A DNA stretch of 64,000 nucleotides, taken from positions 1,302,001 through 1,366,000 of the forward strand of contig JASISA010000040.1 of assembly GCA_031771865.1 (NCBI GenBank). Reading direction: 5' to 3'. This document shows positions 1 through 10,968 of the stretch, in pieces (within the stretch, counting starts at the first letter, position 1; each line of letters begins with the position of its first letter). The position numbers and the translations under genes are program-made. The stretch is from Nothophaeocryptopus gaeumannii. Taxonomy: Eukaryota; Ascomycota; Dothideomycetes; Mycosphaerellales; Mycosphaerellaceae. A model generated the notes under the pieces. That model saw only the letters and a program-made list of their open reading frames with translations, was not told where the DNA came from and did no database searches.

Positions 1-2
1 GG

Positions 3-1274
3 CGCGATATTCAGTGGATTACAGTCATCAATGCGGCCAAGATGGACGAGCCAGCCGAGTATCAAATGAATGTTGCCATGGGCAAGGAGTTCTCTCACCA
101 ATTCGGTTATGGCAACGCAGACGCTTACGCATTCGTCGAAGCTGCCAAGACTTGGAAGAACGTCAAACCTCAGGCTTGGTGGTGGAGTCCGTGGCTGCAC
201 GTCAAGCAGTCAGTCCCTCAGGGTGAGAACGGCCTGGCTTCCAGCTTCGACGTCACAGAAGACATGCTCAAGGAAGCGAACGTGGAGCGAGTGGAGCATG
301 TCACTGTTACCATGAATGTCGAACACACCCGCCGTGGTGACCTATCTGTGGAGCTTCGCAGCCCATCTGGCATGGTCTCTCATCTTGCGACCCATCGACG
401 GAATGACAATGCTGCCAACGGCTACGTTGATTGGACCTTCATGTCTGTCGCTCATTGGGGTGAGTCCGGCGTTGGCAAGTGGACTGTCATTGTGAAAGAC
501 ACCAAAGTCAACGACCACACCGGCACCTTCACCGACTGGAGACTCAAGCTTTGGGGCGAGTCCATTGATGCAGAGAAGGCGCATCTCTTACCTATGCCCA
601 CCGAACACGATGATGACGACCATGAAATCGAAGTGCCTACTCACACCGTTGGGGGCTACACCACGACTGTCGCCGCCCCAACAGAGACCGGCATGCCTGA
701 AGGCAACCCCTCCGATCATCCAAACCGACCCGTCAAACCCACTGCCAACCCCACAGCCACACCCACTCCAACTCCCTCTGAAGGCAACAAGGGGCAAGAA
801 GTCCAAGAACCTTCCGCCACACCCACAGACGAGCTCAACAACTCGAATGCCCTTCCGCATCCCTTCCCCACTTTCGGCGTGTCAAAGAAAACGCAGTACT
901 GGATCTATGGCTCCATCGTCATCATCCTTAGCTTTCTCTCTTGTCTGGCGGCCTGGGCCTTCTGGACAAGGCACAAGAAGACAAAATGGCAACGTGACGC
1001 CTATGCGTTCGAGACCGTTGACCAAGATGAAGAGGCTATTCCCCTCGCGAACGGAAACGGTCACTACGCTAGTGGCGGGTCGGGCAAGAGGAAGAAGAAG
1101 GCTCATGAGTTGTACGATGCTTTCGCAGAGGGAAGTGAAGATGAGAGGGAGCCCTTTGAGCTAGGTAGTGATGAGGAATTGGAGAGCGAGAGGAGTTCAA
1201 GGGAGGATCAGAGAGGGCAAAGTGGCGATGAGAGGTATCAGGATGAACCTAATGAGGAAGGCACGGGTGTATGA
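3..1274 (+). CDS. KEX2: Kexin (Kex2-type proprotein convertase), C-terminal part
   Basis: The 3' part of a kexin-family Ca-dependent serine endoprotease that cleaves proproteins after dibasic sites in the late Golgi. The frame is open from base 3, so the gene begins outside the window and the catalytic triad is not visible. Seen here: the last catalytic-domain helix region (FGYGNADAYAFVEAAKTW), then a P/homoB domain ending near GTFTDWRLKLWGE, then an acidic Asp/His patch, a Thr/Pro/Ser-rich stalk, one membrane segment (about YWIYGSIVIILSFLSCLAAW), and an acidic cytosolic tail of about 100 residues. The tail contains YAFETVD, which resembles the Tyr-based TGN-retrieval signal of yeast Kex2 (inference). 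No intron is seen in this part. The identification is firm from the P-domain plus TM-tail architecture. Confidence 0.92.
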   Translation, partial: RDIQWITVINAAKMDEPAEYQMNVAMGKEFSHQFGYGNADAYAFVEAAKTWKNVKPQAWWWSPWLHVKQSVPQGENGLASSFDVTEDMLKEANVERVEHVTVTMNVEHTRRGDLSVELRSPSGMVSHLATHRRNDNAANGYVDWTFMSVAHWGESGVGKWTVIVKDTKVNDHTGTFTDWRLKLWGESIDAEKAHLLPMPTEHDDDDHEIEVPTHTVGGYTTTVAAPTETGMPEGNPSDHPNRPVKPTANPTATPTPTPSEGNKGQEVQEPSATPTDELNNSNALPHPFPTFGVSKKTQYWIYGSIVIILSFLSCLAAWAFWTRHKKTKWQRDAYAFETVDQDEEAIPLANGNGHYASGGSGKRKKKAHELYDAFAEGSEDEREPFELGSDEELESERSSREDQRGQSGDERYQDEPNEEGTGV

Positions 1275-1796
1275 TCTCTGACAGACCTGAGGCATTTACT
1301 GAGTTGCATTGCATTGGAAAAGCGCACCTTTGACTACTTTATCATGTGCATTGGGTAGATGGGGCTATATACCAGATGCTACTACCAATGGAAGGCTTTT
1401 TGACATCCAGCCTGCAAACCAATTCAGCAGGAGGTACGTTACTCGCAGAGATGCCTCGCGTTTACTGAATTACCGACGCGCCCAACTAGGGGTTATACAG
1501 CTATGCGAAATCACTCTTCAGCATAACACCTCTGAGCTTCTGGCGCCTGCGGTCAGGAGCATCGCTCGTGGATATCGCTGGACTTTCAGCCGCAGCAATC
1601 ACGTCCGTTCCCGATGCGCCGTAGTCCAACGAGGCTGCATATAGCGTCCGCAAATGCAGCAGCTAACTGATCTCGGACTAGTGCCAATGCCGCCTGTCAT
1701 AAATGAACTGGAGAGGCTGTATCTCGGACAGTCCTTCAAGCTGAGAGTCGCCATACATGCTCTTCACAGAGCGACTGATCACAAGCAAACGGCACA
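1275..1796. other. Intergenic, nothing recognised
   Basis: Contains the kexin 3' region and the upstream region of the next gene. Open frames here are short and resemble no family I know. Confidence 0.6.
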
Positions 1797-3351
1797 ATGG
1801 GACCCAAGCACGCTTCCCTATTCACTTACAATGTCAGCCGACACTACCCTTTTCGATGGTTTACGCCCGTGGTCATCCTTGGAGGCATTGTGTTGCTTGC
1901 CCTCTTTTCCTATCTCAACTACGCAGCGGACGGCTTCGACCTATCAGTCATCACCTCGTCAGACCCGAATGCTACCATTTCCGACCTTGGTGAGCTCAAG
2001 GGCTTACCGTCCGCGATCACCGGAAAATACAAGCCAACATGCCAGCCGAGCGACATTGTGGTCAACAGCAGGCTATTTACGAACAACTCTGGGTTGGTCT
2101 ATACAGTGACGGCAATCTGGCGGGAACAGCCCGTGCGGAATGTTCTGCCTGCACTGGTATACAACAACAACGTCTTGCAGAACTGTACGATCACGTCGAA
2201 CGAGGTTGAGTTCTCGGCGCTGGACAGAACAGCAAATCAGATCGCCTTCTCTGAATACGGTGCTGGGGTGCATACCTACGCAACATGCTCGGTGGACTCA
2301 GCATCTGGCTAGTATCCTCTGATGACAATCCAATGCATATTTGCTGATTTCTGCGGCAGGCATCACCTACTTCAACATCACCAACGACTATGACTTCGTG
2401 CCGCCTTCTGTAAGCTACAACACCCTACTGCGGACTTCATCGACATCGGACTGGAATGTCGTCGCAAACTTCGTCGACCGCAATGCTACCACGCGTGCGA
2501 GCTTGTGGTGGGGAGAGTCTATCATGTCGACCTACTATGCGTACGCTACCAGAAGCTTACAGGATCTCCCACCTTACAATGGAAGCAACGCCGGCGGTGC
2601 CAAGATCCGCAAAGGCACAATCTACTTTGGAGCCAACAATGGAGACTCAGGAGTGGACATTCTGGACCCTCACTTCTTCCGAGTCGAATGGCGTTTTGTA
2701 GTGATTTATGGCGCTGGAGCGTTCGATATGATCTACTCCGAGGACTCCCACACGGATCCCTACTACCCAGCTGACCTTGACGAACAGAATGTCTACCCAC
2801 AGATCTGGACAACTGCAGATAAATTGGCCAAATCCGCTTGGTCTACGATTCTCGTGGACCTGGGCCAGACAAGCTCCAGTAACGTCCTTCTTGATGCCAC
2901 CAGGCTCCAGCAATTCACATCAGACTTTGACGAAGCCCGTCAGCATATCGCAAATGCCCACCCAGGTCCTGAGACCAAAGCCTACGACCCGATCAACGGC
3001 GATACAGGCTCTCTCGCAACTACACCAGCCGTAATCAGCACGACATACATATGCAATGTCCCCCGCCGCAAAGCTACAAGCACACTGGTCTGGTCCATTA
3101 TCGTGGCCGACTTGGTATTCCTGCAAGCTGTATGGACAGTATTCAAACTCATTGTTGATACTTGGTTCCTTCAGAAATTGCCTCGTTCGAATTACTGCGC
3201 TGGGTGTATGGGCGAGCAACTCTTGGAGGATGATGACCGGATGGAAAGCCCGAAACCCAGTGCTCCAGCCATGATTCCGCTCAGGAATATATTCAAACGG
3301 CCTATATTCAAACGGCCGCAGTATCAGAGACAGCCAACGGAACCGTCGTGA
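1797..3351 (+). CDS. Two-TM fungal hypothetical protein with GC-AG intron
   Basis: Two exons, 1797-2307 and 2360-3351, give about 500 residues. The start ATG has a good context (caca-ATG-G). One membrane segment lies near the N-terminus (about PVVILGGIVLLALFSYL), then about 350 lumenal or extracellular residues with several N-x-S/T sites and paired cysteines, a second membrane segment (about LVWSIIVADLVFLQAVWTVF), and a short cytosolic tail. The only splice that keeps frame removes 2308-2359. It begins GCTAGT, ends GGCAG, and rebuilds a Gly codon (SAS-G-ITYF), so this is a probable GC-AG intron; the nearby GT at 2312 does not keep frame. Fungal genomes carry many unnamed proteins of this layout and I do not recognise a function. 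The neighbouring HET gene is not evidence of a shared role. Confidence 0.75.
3288..3317 (+). repeat. 15-bp exact tandem duplication in coding sequence
   Basis: The unit tatattcaaacggcc occurs twice back to back and encodes the repeated IFKRP in the cytosolic tail of the two-TM protein. It keeps frame. Confidence 0.9.
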
Positions 3352-3944
3352 TATCAATCACAACGATGATCCGATTGTGGAGAGCTCAAGGAAATGAGAT
3401 CAATCATCGACTTCTCACAGAACAGCACTCCAAGAGCCACATTGTGCTTGATCCAATGTCAATCTCGAGAAGACATGGACCGGATGAGCCATTGGGGTTA
3501 CGCTTGACTGTACTGCGGTAGCTGGGTTTGTTAGAGACCTGAAAGGACTCGATACACAAGAGGACAGCACAGTTCTTTGCGAACTAAGGTTACTCGGAGT
3601 TGGTGGCCGGAATCGAAGTACGGGTCCAGGGCTGAGAAGGGAGGGTCGAAGTCCCGTAGTATTGAATGTTCGTCGAACCGAATGACCAGGCAGAAGGGCG
3701 AAAATCTGCGTCTTGTGGTCTTTTCTCGCCGTTTTGGCATGCGCAGCTGGGGGCAAGCTACGAATCCTTTGGCGTTTGCCGATCATGCAGCCACACCACA
3801 GGCGAGAAGCACCGAAGCCGCCAACGCCAACGCCAATGAGGCTGAGCTTGAGTCGTCGCGGACTTGGTATCTCGGTCTTCAGCCTCTGCGACGGTACTTG
3901 CCCTTTAGTCTCTGTCCACCCAGACTGATGGGGCAACTTCTACA
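3352..3944. other. Intergenic, nothing recognised
   Basis: Upstream region of the HET-domain gene. Both strands hold open frames of 150-170 codons, but they look like chance frames and match no family I recognise. Confidence 0.6.
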
Positions 3945-5936
3945 ATGCGGCTCATTGACACCACGACATTGGAGCTCTATGAGTTCAATGATACTGACTG
4001 CCCAAAGTATGCCATCTTGAGCCATACATGGGGCAAGGAGGGAGTGAGCTATGCCGACTGGCAATGGAAAGATCATCGCACAAATCTTCAAGGCTTCTCG
4101 AAGATCCAAGGCTTCTGTTCGCTGGCATCGAGACATTATGGCCTGCAATACGCGTGGATTGACACCAATTGCATCAATAAGGATAGCTCAGCGGAGTTGA
4201 CAGAAGCCATCAACTCCATGTACCGGTACTACAAGGACGCCGATATCTGCCTTGTATATCTTGGCGATGTGCCCACCGAGTGTATGTCAATCAAGAATAG
4301 CTTCGTCAAGAACAGTCGATGGTTTACTCGCGGGTGGACGCTGCAAGAGCTCATTGCGCCGAAGCGAGTGGTCTTCTACGGAGCAGGATGGAACCTGCTA
4401 GGATCACTTGCGCCATGGATCGAGACAGCGGACGACCTGGACACAATTGAAGAGTATACTGGCATTGACCGGCTTATTCTCAACCAGACCAAAGCTCCCA
4501 GCAAGTTCAGCGTGGCCACGCGTATGGCTTGGGCCTCCCAGCGACAGACGACCAGACTTGAAGATGAGGCATACTGCCTCCTTGGACTCTTCGACGTCTC
4601 GCTTCCACTGATTTACGGAGAAGGACGAAGAGCATTTTTGCGGCTGCAGGAAGAAATCATTCGAAGGTCCACAGATTATTCCATCTTTGCGTGGAAGTCT
4701 AATCTCACATACGGGAGGCTACTAGCCTCCGAGCCTGCGGACTTCACTCATGCTCTCAAAAGACCAGTCGTGCCCTGGTATCCTGGCAACCGCACTCGCG
4801 GTGATGCTTACTCTGTGGACAATCTTGGCATGCGACTTTCTCTGCCGTTGGTTCGATGTGATGTCCCGAGCGCCCACCTCCACGGGAAGGGTCTCGGGTC
4901 GGCTGAGATATATCATGCTGTACTGAATTGTCGATATCACAACGAGCTCAAAGGCCCTCTGGCTATCACTGTTCTGAGAGACGGCTCTGGTCGACAGGAC
5001 GAGAACAGCACTGAAGACGGCCCAATACTGCTTGCACCCACCTGCCCAGACTCTTCCAACGATCTCCTCTGCTCTTCAATACACATGGGCAGATTGTCTA
5101 TCGTAGAAGAGATGCTGATCGGCGATGTGAAGGCAGACACGATCCTGTTGCGACAAGCTGTGGCACCTGGCAAAGACGAGAACACGGCACCGAGCTGGAA
5201 GCTTCGTCTCAGCATTACACCTCAGGGCAGTATCGCCCCACTGAGAAGGCGTGAGGCCATCCCGCACTCTTCTTGGGTCGAGAACGACTCCGTGTGTCTA
5301 CTCAATACCCAGCATTTGATTATCGCCTTCGACGCTCCATGGACCGACGGCTTTCTGTGCTTCTGGATCTCGCGGCCTGCCTCGACACCAGTCGATCAAG
5401 TCCGACTTCAGCTGATGGTGTTCGACTTCACTAAAGCTGATGTACAGCCTACTGTTGGAGGACTACTTTCCACCATGGCCAGAGAGTACGACACCAAATT
5501 CCGAAGATTTGCCTGCTCCATAGACGTCGATGAGACGGTGACGTACTACTTCCAGAAGAGCTCCATGCTCCTGGATTTCGAGTTGTTGGCAAATTCAGGC
5601 GCCAAAGCGAAGACGAATTTTGCCACACTGTCTCTTCGCATCAGGAAGCCCCGTACCTCTGGCTCTTCGGCGCCAGCCGCGGAGCTGCCTACGATGCATG
5701 TGGGACATATACAGATGCGCATTCATCGGGCTATGGCTTTTCAGGAGAACTATTCTGGACCTGGGTATGATGAGTTGACGGAAGTCGTGACTGCAACGAG
5801 TGAGGAATCTGAGAAGCGGGATTCGTTCTTGTCGGCGCCGGCTCAGCTTGGGCATCGGAAGTCGAGGTCTCTGGCGACGAAGTTTTCGCAGAGTATGCTT
5901 TCGTTGCTGGCGCCCAGGGAGGAGGAGACACCCTGA
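3945..5936 (+). CDS. HET-domain (heterokaryon incompatibility) protein
   Basis: A 663-residue intronless protein. The N-terminal HET domain shows all its signature blocks: YAILSHTWG near residue 23, the YAWIDTNCINKDS block near 68, then MYRYYKDADICLVYLGDV, and WFTRGWTLQELIAP near 130. HET proteins act in allorecognition and trigger cell death when incompatible strains fuse (family knowledge). After the domain comes the usual HET-E/D-like extension (DEAYCLLGLFDVSLPLIYGEG...LRLQEEII), then about 400 residues without a recognisable module. No NACHT/NB-ARC or WD repeats follow, so this is a stand-alone HET protein rather than a full HET-E-type NLR. Codon use and frame look intact. Whether it takes part in incompatibility here cannot be told from sequence. 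Confidence 0.92.
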   Translation: MRLIDTTTLELYEFNDTDCPKYAILSHTWGKEGVSYADWQWKDHRTNLQGFSKIQGFCSLASRHYGLQYAWIDTNCINKDSSAELTEAINSMYRYYKDADICLVYLGDVPTECMSIKNSFVKNSRWFTRGWTLQELIAPKRVVFYGAGWNLLGSLAPWIETADDLDTIEEYTGIDRLILNQTKAPSKFSVATRMAWASQRQTTRLEDEAYCLLGLFDVSLPLIYGEGRRAFLRLQEEIIRRSTDYSIFAWKSNLTYGRLLASEPADFTHALKRPVVPWYPGNRTRGDAYSVDNLGMRLSLPLVRCDVPSAHLHGKGLGSAEIYHAVLNCRYHNELKGPLAITVLRDGSGRQDENSTEDGPILLAPTCPDSSNDLLCSSIHMGRLSIVEEMLIGDVKADTILLRQAVAPGKDENTAPSWKLRLSITPQGSIAPLRRREAIPHSSWVENDSVCLLNTQHLIIAFDAPWTDGFLCFWISRPASTPVDQVRLQLMVFDFTKADVQPTVGGLLSTMAREYDTKFRRFACSIDVDETVTYYFQKSSMLLDFELLANSGAKAKTNFATLSLRIRKPRTSGSSAPAAELPTMHVGHIQMRIHRAMAFQENYSGPGYDELTEVVTATSEESEKRDSFLSAPAQLGHRKSRSLATKFSQSMLSLLAPREEETP

Positions 5937-8213
5937 CGTGGAGAGTATACATCCATCATGGCTTCGTTTCCGCGTGCTACTGCGAAGCTACACCTATTCC
6001 TCATGGGCTCCAAAGTAACGTCTGCCGTCATCATCATCATAGCTGAGCAGCAACTCAGAAGGTACTCAAAGCTACCCTTCATGCCTGAGGCAGAAGATGC
6101 CGCTTAGTCACCCGCCAAGCCGAGCCATCTGATTGTTCAAGATACAATCATCAGTCATCGTTTGTCTCCCTGTACATCATCAGCGCAGAGCTCGTAGTCA
6201 TGGATCAGTGCCTAAGGATCTGGCAAGCCTAGAGGAGCGCCTGTGCGACTGCAGCCCAGTCTTATTAACCGGAGCCATGGTCGCGCCCGACAATTCATAT
6301 GAAGATCTTCACGATTGGAACCACAGATGGTCTTGTGTAGATTCTCAATATATCTCAACCAGTGGTCCTGGTTCACGGTCGCCGTCACACGCTCCATCAT
6401 GGCCTCAAGAATGCTTCATTAGCCCCGTACCTGGTTCTACTCTCGCTCGCAGCCATTGGCCTGTGCAAGCGCAAGGAGGTTTGTCAGATCCTCCTCCATC
6501 TGCATTACATCCCACGCCGATAGCATCTCCGTAATGAGCACCATGTGCCATCGTATCCGACAATGGAATAATCCTGGCAACATTGCCCTACTGACTTGGC
6601 ACTTTGGACGTCCTTCCTAATCTAGGTATGAAGCCGCGCTGGTAGGACGAGTGATGAGGTGTGAACAAATGAGGACCTTCCTATCGCGATGACCAGCACA
6701 CCAATTTGTCTTTCGGTATGTCCAAGAAACTGGGACCAGGAAGCCAGAGTGCATCAAGACAGCTCGTACCTGAGCACACCATGATGCACGCTTGTGGGCG
6801 GGGGCCACAAGTGCAAGGCTATCCAGCCGCGCTAGTGTACGCCAAGATCTATACTACATCGGTCATCTGCAGGTCCTGTTGCTTTCACCGGGACATGCAA
6901 ATCCTATCGGACATTCACTTGGCTTCAATTTGAGTGAAAGCTCATCATCCACTCGCATTGAATCGCAGGTGGCAGCATTCGACTTGGGGTGATAGAGGCA
7001 CATTCCAACCTGCCCTTTCGGTCACGCTTCATGAACCATGGTTTGTACCACACGAGGCTGGCACGAGGCAGTGCGGTACACCTCGCGTGTCCGTGGTACA
7101 CAGTGTCTCAGTGCGGCCTTCAACGGACCTGGACGTGTTTACCCACAATCAGGATCTCTAAAGCAGTCATTGTTGTTGAGAAGTGGGTGCTTGAATTCCG
7201 CCACTTTCACATCTGTGACGCCTATCCAGCAGCGTTTCTATTCGGCGTACACCCTCTCCTCCTTGCCGCCTCTTCTACCCCGGCACCGCAACGAGGAACA
7301 ATGCTACCTGGCAAGCCACGCGCAACTCTACACAAACCATCATGACACCGGCCTCAGCTCATGCATAAATAGCTCCGACAGCTTCGAGGAGGTCTTCTAG
7401 CGCTCCTCCTGCAGGTCACACCCGATCTCCGGCAGGGACTAGGTCCATCCTACGCCCATATGCTCTGCAGCAGTCGATTGGGCATGGATCATCACTAGAT
7501 AGGTGATGCTGGCGCTTGTTTATCAGAACGTTGCAGCCCTACTGTATACAAGCCTTTCTTGGGAGCAATGCTTGAGCTATAGGTCTTAAAGCATTGGCTA
7601 ACTTCAGATGGCAGGTAGTTGTTTGGTTGTCAGCTATCAGTGGACCGAATATGGTGTCTCTAGCCTTGGCGCAGGACCCACACCACAGCAAGCGGCCGCT
7701 TGCCCGAAACGAATGAAACGGTCGTCTTGGCAGATCTTGTCTCCTACGGTTTACGGGAAGGATTTACCATCGCCAAGATGAGCTCAAACGGTCATGCGAA
7801 CACCGATCAAGACCAAAGGGAACAACCACCGAAAGATGCGCGACAGATGTTCACCTGCAGTTGATTATTGTCAAGTTAGTCTCTTGCCGCAACCTGCAGC
7901 TTCCATCCAACCACACGTCTCACCGATGTCGATAATCCCCGAGACAGGTCGACAGATAGACGGCAAGTAGATGTCAGGACGATGCTATCCTGATGGAGGG
8001 TTTTGATCCGCAGACTGCATATTGTACCAGACCGTACCACACGGCGATGCCATACTACTGGCTACGGAACGCGACTCCCTCACAGTCAGACTTCCACAAG
8101 CGACAAAGCACGCGATGAGCTGCTATCAGCAACATGGCGTGGGTGTGGATGAAAGTGCCTCGGATGGGCAGCAAGGCTGGACGGGGAGTTTGAGAGACAG
8201 CAGAGAGAGTTAG
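5937..8213. other. 2.3-kb intergenic region, nothing recognised
   Basis: No open frame here shows a known domain or a convincing spliced model. It probably holds the distal promoter of the secreted protease. Base composition is ordinary with no RIP-like AT bias. Confidence 0.55.
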
Positions 8214-8214
8214 A

Positions 8215-8222
8215 TATAAAAA
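8215..8222 (+). promoter_or_regulatory. TATA-box-like element of the protease gene
   Basis: TATAAAAA lies 92-99 bp upstream of the protease ATG, a usual spacing for a regulated secreted-enzyme gene in filamentous ascomycetes. Assignment by position and sequence only. Confidence 0.5.
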
Positions 8223-8313
8223 CGCCCAGCTCCTGCTCGTTGACGATGTAGAACAGCAGCTACCGACGACCAGAGCATCCAGCAACCCTCAAATCATCTA
8301 CTTCATCCTCAGG

Positions 8314-9628
8314 ATGCGCTCCTTCTTCAATTTCCTCCTGGCTGTACCATCGGCACTCGCCGTTGCCACCATCGACAGGAGACAGACTGCCCATACCATT
8401 CCAGGCAAATGGATCGTTCGTCTTGAGATCAACGCCAACCTCGACACTGTCTTGAACTCTGTGCGAACGTCCGTCGGCGCCATCGGTAAGATAACATCAT
8501 TTCGTAGCCATCGAACTTCTTCGAGACATGCGCTGATCCATTTGTGACAACAGAGCCAACCCACAAGTATTCCTTCAACAGCTTCAGGGCCTTCTCGCTG
8601 GATGCCGACGATGCGTTAGTCCACGTCTTGGCCAACACTGCCACTGTTCAGCACATCGAACCAGATAGCAAGGTCTATGCCTCTGCTCCAGTTGGTGGAC
8701 TATCCGAACGTGCCCTCGTCCAGCAAAGTGGCTCGGAGTGGGGCTTGTCTCGCCTCTCTCATCGAAGCAAAGGCCAGTCGGGCTACATTTACGACAACAC
8801 CGCTGGTTCTGGCAGCTACGTCTATGTCATTGATACTGGTGTCTACACTGGTCACTCGGAATTCGGCGGACGGGCCACCACCGGAGCCAACTTCGTTAGC
8901 GGCGAGAGCTCGTCTGATGGCAATGGCCATGGTACTCACTGTGCTGGTACTGTTGCTGGATCGACCTACGGTGTTGCGAAGAGGGCGAACATCATTGCTG
9001 TGAAGGTCTTGGGGTCTGATGGCTCTGGATCGAACAGCCAAGTAAGTCAACACACCCCTCAGCAATGCATGACAACGCACTGACCGTACTTGGATAGGTC
9101 CTCGCGGGCATTGACTGGGCCGTAAATAACGCTCAACAGAACGGTCGAACCGGCAAGTCTGTGATCTCCATGTCCCTCGGCGGCGCTTTCTCGCAAGCAT
9201 CCAACGACGCAGTGGCAGAAGCCACCAACGCCGGGATCTTCGCCGCCATCGCTGCAGGCAACGACGGCAAGGACGCTAGCAACTATTCGCCAGCATCCGA
9301 GCCATCTGCTTGTACGGTTGGAGCTACTGACATCAACGACAACAAGGCTTCGTTCTCCAACTACGGTCGTCTTGTAGATATTTTCGCCCCTGGTGTTAAC
9401 ATCAAGTCTTCTTGGATTGGTAGCTCTACGAGCACGAACACCATCTCCGGTACCTCGATGGCTACCCCTCATATTGCTGGTCTGGCGGCGTACTTAATCG
9501 CGCTTGAGGGGGCGCGTTCTCCATCGGCGCTCTGCTCGAGGATACAGAGCTTGAGCACGAAGAATGTGGTTGTCTCGGCTGGATCTGGCAGCCCAAACTA
9601 TCTGGCGTACAATGGCAACGGAGCTTAA
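8314..9628 (+). CDS. Secreted subtilisin-like serine protease (proteinase K type)
   Basis: Three exons, 8314-8485, 8554-9041 and 9098-9628, joined by GTAAGA/CAG and GTAAGT/TAG introns of 68 and 56 nt, give 396 residues. The order is a signal peptide (MRSFFNFLLAVPSALA), an inhibitor I9 propeptide (about 25-105), and the S8 catalytic domain. The triad is visible: Asp in VIDTGVY near 151, His in NGHGTHCAG near 183, and Ser in SGTSMATPHIAG near 340. Length and motifs fit the alkaline protease/cuticle-degrading family that digests extracellular protein. It ends soon after the catalytic domain, so there is no P domain or anchor. The gene stands alone. The family is certain; whether its role is nutritional or host-directed cannot be judged. 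Confidence 0.95.
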
Positions 9629-10485
9629 ATTGTGTTTCGACAACGACAGACCATGATTGAGAAACATTGACAGAAAGCTAGAATGGGCAAGTGCCCTGGG
9701 ACTGAAGGCGACACGCGGATAGACGGACAAACAACCCTTCCTTTACAACTGGTGTTGGGGCATTGCTGCTGGTGGTCACGCTGAAGCAATTGGTCGACCT
9801 TTTCAATAGGTATCAATGTCACTTGCTTTTCTGTCTGTGGACAATGCACACGCGGCTCCTGGCTGAGACAAACACTGCTGATCTATGTAGGATGTTGATG
9901 GTTCCAGCAAATGGTCTGCCCTTTGACCCGGCTTTTGGTCCCTACAATGCCCCGATTCATCGATTGCCTACCGATATTGACTGACGGACATCTTTTCGCT
10001 CCCGATATAATCATATTCCAGCGCCAGGGCTCGAGACGCTTGGCTGTCAGGTCTGACGCTCCCCTGTGGCAACCCTGTGTCTCTCACCTCGTTTCGCTAA
10101 AATGTGAAGAGAGCGCATGTTGAACAGATCGACTCAACGGTATGTTACGGGAAATGTCTGGTCTGTTAGAAGACCTGAAACCCCCATTCAGGCCACATAC
10201 AAGTTCAAATGCAATATGAAGTGAGTCTTTACCCAACAACATTCGGGCTTCCACATTTCGAATGCTCGAAAAAGCCTGAAGCTTTCAATTTCGACAATGC
10301 CTACAACTGACCTTCTCAAGGCTTGGTTCATCGCTACAGCTTTCTATGGAGTGGATCGCCAAGCCTTTAGGTGTGCCAAGGTCCCTTGCAGGACCTCGTC
10401 TGCACTTTTTCTGGATCAAATGGAGCGGCCGAAGTGCAACAGGGCAAGAGCGGATGCTCGCCGATCACCCTCCAAGACTCCATAA
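9629..10485. other. Intergenic, nothing certain
   Basis: Runs between the protease and a GH28 remnant. The last 190 bp, from about 10297, may be a heavily decayed 5' part of that GH28 gene, but I cannot align it. Confidence 0.5.
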
Positions 10486-10934
10486 CAAGGATGGAGATGC
10501 TGGTGGGGCCATGAATACCGATGCATACAATGTCGGATCGAGCAGTGGAGTGACGATCACGGGCGCAACGGTGTACGATCAAGATAATTGTCTTGCGGTG
10601 AACTCCTGGATCTGTGAGCAGCCCATATTTGAGCTTCGAAGAGTTGCTACTCAGTTTGACTAGAAAATCATCTTCGGGGGATGCTTGTGGTCAGGAGGAA
10701 ACGGCATATCGATAGGCCCAGTCGGAGACGGGGACAACAACGATATTCATATTGTCAATGTTGAGAATTGCCAGGTCGTCGATTCACAGAATGAAACTGC
10801 TCAATTACCGTGGACATGAAAATGTGAGAGCTTGCAGATGGTAACGGCAGGTATTCGAAGCAAGTCGATGGCTGGCGCTACAGGTTCGGTCAAGGGAGTC
10901 ACAGACAAAGACATCACGCTCTTGGAAGTCAGCG
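10486..10934 (+). pseudogene. Endopolygalacturonase (GH28) remnant
   Basis: Fragments read as a GH28 pectinase, an enzyme that hydrolyses polygalacturonan in plant cell walls. In order: GDAGGAMNTDAYNVGSSSGV then TGATVYDQDNCLAVNS, a probable intron (about 10613-10662), then SGGNGISIGPVG and AGATGSVKGVTDKDITL, the last in a shifted frame. Key residues are lost: the family's DD in NQDDCLAVNS is DN here, and the catalytic His of SGGHG is Asn. A stop and a frame change follow NENETAQ-like sequence. The 5' third is unrecognisable and the 3' end stops abruptly near 10934, where a different pseudogene begins on the other strand. This is a dead gene. Confidence 0.85.
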
Positions 10935-10968
10935 GGAGAAATGTTGCTGGATGAGGTGACATGGATGG

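Noticed and set aside
3415..3936. Minus-strand 173-codon ORF upstream of the HET gene
   Set aside because: Low-complexity basic and Ser/Pro-rich translation without motifs.
3945..5936. HET gene as a full NLR-type incompatibility receptor
   Set aside because: No NACHT/NB-ARC P-loop or WD/ankyrin/TPR repeats are present after the HET domain.
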